From Adiantum capillus-veneris (Eukaryota > Streptophyta > Polypodiopsida > Polypodiales > Pteridaceae): 64,000 nucleotides of DNA. The notes under the pieces are model-generated. The model saw only the letters and a list, made by a program, of their open reading frames with translations. It did no database searches and had not been told where the DNA came from. Shown piece after piece: positions 59,087 to 64,000 of the stretch. The stretch spans positions 38,020,058 to 38,084,057 of the forward strand of contig CM043946.1 in NCBI GenBank assembly GCA_014529385.2, in the 5' to 3' direction. The translations under genes were made by a program, and so were the position numbers. The first letter of the stretch is position 1; each line of letters opens with the position of its first letter.

Positions 59087-60228
59087 TGTGAGCGGGATGA
59101 AAACACACACAACGCCTCTATAACGACCCGACACACACTCTTGGGAAGATACACACACACACACACACACTATGGGGCACCACTCGGCTTACACAACACA
59201 CCTGGCCGAGATAGGGAACACACCTCTGGAGTGAGAGGAGAGAGACTATCCACTTGCCCACTCCACACAGAGACACACACATACACAAAAACTCAGCTCA
59301 AAAGAGGAGAACTTCTGATGTTTAGATACAAATGAGCTTGGGCCAACACCAATGGGGCAAACAGCTCACACAATATGGGTAAAAGATACCAGATACAATC
59401 ACAAATTGGAGAAGAAGCTTCACTCACCAGAGAAGATTACACAGAAAAACAGCAGAAAAAGAGTGAGGAATTTGGCAAAATGGATAGCGCCATCGCGTCC
59501 AGAACGGCCCAAAACCCCAGTCTACAATGTCAAAGTGCTCAAATCCGACCTCGGATGAGCAGTTTATGGCCAAAACAGGCTCCAAAATGAGCAAAAACAC
59601 ACCTGCGGCTGTTCCTCCTCTCTTCTCCACGTTTTTTCTGGTCTTCTCTCTCTTTTTTCAGTTCCCACACTTAGCTTTATTACTTGGGCACCCTTGGCTT
59701 TGTAGATGACCTCAAACGGACCCCGAACAGGCCAAAAGCTGACCTCGCAGTGCATAGTTGTCACCTTTTTGCATCATTTGCACACCTGGCACTCAGCTTT
59801 TTTCCAATAATGCATCTCGCCACCACGTGAAGTGGCCCCAAAAAGTGGTCCTAATGATGAACTTTCTGCATAACTCCCACAAGAAAACACCCACGTTGTG
59901 TCCGTCCTCATCCGCGTGCAAATATTGACCTCGTTCGCCCTCCTGATGCCACTAGATGCCATCTGACGCACCTGCTGACCTCACGTCGTCGGCCCGCGGA
60001 TAGCTTCGTCGAGAAGTTTTACGCACTATAAACTCCTCATTATTGTAGAAAAAACATAGTGGTACTGATAATAGTGAAAATCGATGCACTATGTACACAC
60101 TGTCCTACCTGTACACATGTGGGCCCCACATAACCACCTGGCTCTGAAAAATGGGCAATTCTTTATTTGATGCACCATGCATGTATATGTACATATGTGC
60201 AATCCCTTGCTCCAAAAAACTCCTGACA
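59087..60228 (-). repeat. 5' LTR of the Tat-type element
   Basis: 1142 bp. Its boundaries are fixed by the end of identity with 44415-45556 and by the ACGC flanks. Confidence 0.94.
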
Positions 60229-60442
60229 ACGCAAAGACCATTAAATACAATGACGTAATGACTCATATAAATACAATGACGCAATGAATTGAGTGATAGA
60301 AGAGGCAAGTCGAAAACTCAGAATTTTCAATCAAAAGATGTGAGCGCGAGTAGAAAAGAGCGTTATACACCATGGAAGGTACTTAGAGAGCCAGAGCTTT
60401 TACAACACGGAGCAAAATTGTTTAAATACAATATTTGTGGCT

Positions 60443-62946
60443 TTAAGAGATCTCTCTCTCATCCTCGCATAACTCAGCATAACTTCCTATATCTATATAG
60501 AGCTCTCCGTTTAAACACATATCCTCTGTTTCATTTTGTAGCTCCTCTGCATGCACCCCATATAGAGTAGTAGCATCTTGATGCTCCTCTGGCACCACCG
60601 CAGCGGCTTTTGATTGAGCATCTTCTCTGATCTCCTCCATTGATGCCGTTGTGATTGGCACATGGTAGCCTTCATACGTCCTTGCACTACAAGGGGCTAC
60701 CTCTATGACGTACCACCAGTTTGATGTAGACTTTGTGGGATGAAATATTACCTGCGAGAGCCACATAACTTACATGAGAGCTTTCAAGCACATAACTTGT
60801 AAAAGGGGGATGTTAACTATTTACATACTTACTTGTTCACAATGCTCGGGTAGTACGAAAGTGTCTCTTAGGTCAGTCCATTTCTTAGTAGAATCCACCT
60901 CAAGAAAACCAGTCCATTTCAAACCGGTAAGCTTTCCTTCTTTAGTAAAACACGTTCGGAGCGAGTGCATTACGCCAGTGGGGGTCCGCAAAGATCGAAT
61001 GGTCTCTTTTACTTTGCGTTCTTGGGCTCCTGTGAAAATCCATGGTGCTTTAGGGAGTTTTATCGATCCATCAGACGCTGTTTGCGACCAATATTGCTCC
61101 ATACGATCCACATTTCTAAGGTCAACTCTGGCTCCCAAAGTATCTTTCTTGCCGGTCAGATGGTCCCATAGTAGATTACCCACATTCTTCAATATGTGCA
61201 TTGGATCGAGCAAGTGATTGATCATGAGTCGGGGCCAGTATGGTAACTCGTACCATAGAGATAGTCTCTTCATCCCTAGAGGCAATCCGTCATCGCACAT
61301 CTCCTTCTGCTCTAACCATGCTTGTGCAGACATCCTTGGTGGCTCTCTTCCCAAAAAGCCGTCGCGTAACACATGATTCTCTGGAAGATACGCTTGATGA
61401 CCTTCGTAGATTTGCTTCTTCAGTGAGGGCACCCTACGTGCATTCAGTCTAGGTCAACATGTGACACATGCTCTGTATCCGCTTGTTTGAAGCCCTGCAT
61501 GTATACACATGATATTAGATCAACTATGGGAAAAAACAAGATTTACAGTGTCTGAGTGAGGAGTGTCAATAGATCACCTGAGCATTCTGTTAGCCCGGGA
61601 TAGTCATGCATGGTCCACATTAGAATGCCTCTGATCAAAGCATTCCGTCGTCCTGTGTGTCGGCTCATATCCACCACCTCTATGCCAATCCACAATTGTT
61701 GTAGCTCTTCCAATAGTGGACGAAGATACACATCCATATTCCCCACTTTATATCGCCCTGGCACAATCAAGCTTAGCCATAGGTGCCCCTTCTTCGTAGT
61801 CAACCACGGGGGAATGTTGTAGTTGACGATGACAACGGGCCATACACTGTAAGATGTTGATCTTTGACCAAATGGATTTACGCCATCCATAGCCAGGCCT
61901 AAGCGCAAATTTCGAGCTTCCCTGGCAAAATCTGACCATGTTCCATCTATATGTTTCCAGGATGCGCAATCTGCAGGAATTCGTAGCACACCATCTGAAG
62001 ATTTATTCTCCTCATGCCATGATGCTAGGGCGGCCATGGACTTACATTCGAAGAAATGCTTGATGCGAGGAAGCAGAGGAAAATGTCGCAAAACCTTTTG
62101 TGGAATTTTTGTCCCGTGGAGATCTACTCGATATCTTTCGGAATCACATTTTGGACACTTCTCCATGTCTATGTATTCCCCTCTGAAAAGAATGCGGTCA
62201 TTAGGACAAGCGTGGATAGAATTGTAATCCATCCCCAAGTTTCGCAAAATCTTTCTTGCTTCATCTCGGGAATCTGGCATCACATTGTCAGCTGGTAGTA
62301 TGTGCTCTTTAAGCAATCTACACAACATAAAAATACGATACAGTCGTGTAAAAATCTATCAGATCATTATACATTTAGAGTTTTATTAAAGTAAACTAAT
62401 TGTAATAGATCACCTGAAAAGCGCTGTGACGCTAGTGTCACTCCATCCAAACTTTGCCTGCATGTTGAGAAGAACCAGGAGTGCTTTCAATCTAGACATA
62501 CGTGCTCCATTATACAATGGCGTATCGGCTTCACTTTTCATATCATCATAGATAAGCCTTTCTGAATCCATGATCGTCTCGATCATTTCATCAATCTCGG
62601 GCTCAAACATTGCCTCGTTGGGAATGTGCTCTGCATGATCATCCCCCGAGCTGTCAGAGGCTACATCTTGTGGCCTCACATATGCTGCTTGACCAAAGCG
62701 CCTGTGAACACGTCTATTGGGTTGCAAGATTGCTGCTTGTTGGCCAGCGTCAGAGTCCGACGAGTTATAATTGGCAACAACTCGATCTATAATAGATGGA
62801 TCGAACTTGCCAAATTCGCGAACGTGCTGCAAAGAAACACGTCTTGTCTGTCGCACAGCATGCTTGCATTGATTACAAGGACACAAGACCCTCGTTGAGA
62901 GATAGGTGTTTCGGTTGGACGGTCCCACATCCTCGTCACTACTCAT
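60443..62946 (-). pseudogene. CACTA tnp2-type transposase gene, four exons, internally deleted
   Basis: Exons 62946-62414, 62317-61578, 61494-60833 and 60751-60443 join through GT-AG introns with consistent phases (2, 1, 0). Exon 1 has the N-terminal CPCNQC region. Exon 2 has the Tnp2 core (CPKCDSERYR, LAMDGVNPFGQRSTSYSVWP, NMDVYLRPLLEELQQLW). Exon 3 has LPYWPRLMINHLLDPMHILK and then LTGLKWTGFLEVDSTKKWTD. Exon 4 is WWYVIEVAPCSA to a stop at 60443. One TGA (61454-61456) lies in exon 3. Between LTGLK and the C-terminal WTDLRDTF block the conserved middle is missing, apparently an in-frame deletion of about 1 kb or more. The enzyme would excise CACTA elements from the nucleus; this copy is inactive. 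Confidence 0.87.
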
Positions 62947-63007
62947 AATGAGAATAAAAATCTTATAACCTGGACAACAAATTTAATATTCTATTGGCAT
63001 TCTTCAT

Positions 63008-63080
<73 letters not shown>

Positions 63081-63640
63081 ACCTCACATTCTCTAGTCAT
63101 GTGCAATCCCCGCACACCTCGGTCTAGAGGTGCACGGAGATCAGAACCACCGGGTTATAATCTCGTCTTTATTGGTCAATACCTATATTTGTGGGTACAA
63201 GAAATCTACAGACCCACGTCTACATGATACTACATGTAGTGGACAAAACCCCTTTGCCTCTTCTCTAGCTGTAGCACTTCACAGCATCTTAACATCTTTT
63301 CACAGTAGATCTTTTCACTGTTTGTCTAACTCTAAACCCTAAACCGTAAGTAATTCTTGCGTGGACTCGATCTAACATAAATAACCGTAAATCTAAATAA
63401 ACGTAAATCTAACTAAAAATAAACCTAAATCTAATTTAACGTAAGTCTACATCTAACCTAATCTTTAACGTCTTTTGGGATAGTTTCGTACGACGTTAAA
63501 ACTCTCTTCTTCTTGTGTGTGTGTGTGGGTAAACCTAAATAAACCTAAGTCTAATCTAATATAACATAAATCTAAATCTAACGTAAATTATGTTATATTA
63601 AAAACAAAGAACTAAACTAACAGGGATTATAAGAACCTTA
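62947..63640 (-). other. Upstream region of the tnp2 gene
   Basis: No protein frame is seen. A (CT)n tract of about 33 units (63012-63078) lies 70-130 bp upstream of the ATG. From 63400 to 63610 the DNA is made of short variants of TAAATCTAA and CGTAAATC. The 5' CACTA terminus was expected here or beyond but no convincing TTGTAGTG end was seen. Confidence 0.5.
63012..63078. repeat. (CT)n microsatellite
   Basis: About 33 CT units without interruption, immediately upstream of the tnp2 ATG. Confidence 0.95.
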
Positions 63641-64000
63641 AAACTCATTTAACACATAATTTTTCACATAACTCGGCAAGAGTTGGCATTCTCATCACTA
63701 AAGATGTGAGAGTTAACTTCCGGCGGTGACGCTGCCTCATCTCCATCCACATCTGACGACAGTAATTGGCCCTTTAGACCGTTCTTGCTCTTGTTACTAA
63801 CTTTGAGGTTGCTGTTGAATGACTAGAGGTTGTCTAGATGGTCATTGTGTCGGGGATGTAGTGACTCTTGCCGCCCTGAAGATCCACCTTCTTCCCTATC
63901 TTCTGAAGATATTTCACCAGTACTTTTGGATCGATGGAGCCCACCATGAGTGAAGGCAGCAATACCCTATATTCCATTGAGGGCTTTCTTCACCCGCTTC
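63641..64000 (-). pseudogene. Possible HMA-domain (HIPP-like) gene fragment at the edge
   Basis: The minus strand enters from the window edge reading VKKALNGI, a stop, then GIAAFT. A shifted frame then reads MVGSIDPKVLVKYLQKIGKK. This order and wording match the second half of a heavy-metal-associated domain, where helix, strand and the GSIDP-x-x-L block follow the metal-binding C-x-x-C loop (which would lie beyond 64000). A Ser/Asp-rich tail follows in the first frame (LLSSDVDGDEAASPPEV). HMA proteins bind copper or similar metals. The stop and frame change suggest a pseudogene or captured gene piece. The similarity is short. Confidence 0.5.

Larger units (their letters stand above)
44415..60228 (-). 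mobile_element. Tat-type Ty3/gypsy retrotransposon inserted in CACTA
   Basis: Two 1142-bp direct LTRs (44415-45556 and 59087-60228) bound the element. ACGC occurs at both outer edges (44411-44414 and 60229-60232). A primer-binding-type site, leader, gag, protease, an extra RNase H and integrase are readable on the minus strand. LTRs differ at about 14 positions (roughly 1.2%, counted by eye). 8 kb of the length is the nested element 48199-56198. RT and the first RNase H are missing, replaced by an inverted 278-bp insert. The extra RNase H between RT and integrase and the DGGA protease suggest the Tat lineage. The element is non-autonomous. Confidence 0.94.
42407..64000 (-). mobile_element. 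CACTA (En/Spm) DNA transposon, 3' end and genes, interrupted
   Basis: The 3' terminus starts CACTACAAGAGG at 42407, preceded by AAA. Behind it is a cluster of short inverted repeats typical of CACTA subterminal regions. On the minus strand lie a Transposase_24-like gene (44352-43043) and a tnp2-type transposase gene (62946-60443), the usual two-gene layout. Without the LTR retrotransposon at 44415-60228 the two genes would be about 300 bp apart. The 5' (right) terminus was not found before the window ends, so the end coordinate is the window edge, not a boundary. Confidence 0.82.

Noticed and set aside
60685-60697. CACTACAAGGGG, a second CACTA-like terminus
   Set aside because: It lies inside exon 4 of the tnp2 gene, is in the same orientation as the 42407 terminus, and has no subterminal repeats beside it. 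Chance match.
63230-63242. ACTACATGTAGTG as the 5' CACTA end
   Set aside because: It ends in GTAGTG, but the expected CTTGTAGTG is not there, the next bases (GAC) do not match the AAA at the other end, and no TAGCGACG motifs are near.
63331-63346. Telomere-like CTAAACCCTAAACC
   Set aside because: Barely two units; too short to indicate a telomere or interstitial telomere array.
1-64000. CRISPR array, tRNA, rRNA or bacterial genes
   Set aside because: No regularly spaced identical repeats with unique spacers, and no tRNA or rRNA sequence was recognised; all evidence points to a plant nuclear genome.

Overview
The window looks like a stretch of a large, repeat-dense land-plant nuclear genome. 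The evidence is Ty3/gypsy (Tat-type and chromovirus) and Ty1/copia LTR retrotransposons, a CACTA (En/Spm) DNA transposon with plant-type tnp2 and Transposase_24-type genes, a hAT relic, LINE relics, long (GA)n/(CT)n/(AC)n microsatellites, a CYP78A-like P450 fragment and a possible heavy-metal-associated (HMA) domain fragment. Species cannot be fixed from the sequence; a fern, lycophyte or gymnosperm is as plausible as an angiosperm. I found no intact host gene, no tRNA or rRNA gene and no organellar or bacterial sequence.

Layout, left to right. 1-15.1 kb is old, decayed repeat DNA: a Tat-type integrase relic on + (1609-2467), microsatellites, an unrecognised decayed coding block on - (7248-9343), then AT-rich DNA without genes. 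15110-23542 is an old gypsy element on - with 1.15-1.2 kb LTRs about 9% apart by eye over the first 300 bp. 23851-29371 is a younger copia element on - with 192 bp LTRs and 4 differences between them. 29.4-37.3 kb is a patchwork of copia, LINE and gypsy/chromovirus relics. 37.8-38.4 kb has a broken CYP78A-like first-exon fragment on -. 39.2-41.4 kb has a decayed hAT transposase gene on -, followed by a 270 bp tandem repeat.

From 42407 to at least 63 kb lies a CACTA transposon read on -. Its 3' terminus (CACTACAAGAGG) is at 42407, and its two genes are at 44352-43043 and 62946-60443. A 15.8 kb Tat-type LTR retrotransposon (44415-60228, 1142 bp LTRs, 4-bp ACGC duplication) has inserted between the two genes. 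Inside that, an 8 kb gag-protease-only LTR element (48199-56198, TSD TCGTT; the TR-GAG type of non-autonomous element) has inserted. The Tat element has also lost its reverse transcriptase, and at that spot carries a 278 bp inverted piece of TR-GAG sequence. The right end of the CACTA element is not visible; the last 350 bp may carry part of an HMA-domain gene.

Nothing here works as a host pathway. The sequence shows genome turnover instead: elements inserted into elements, non-autonomous derivatives, template-switch scars, and leader or 3' non-coding modules shared between unrelated elements. Almost every pol or transposase frame is broken, often by stops at positions that fit C-to-T or G-to-A changes.
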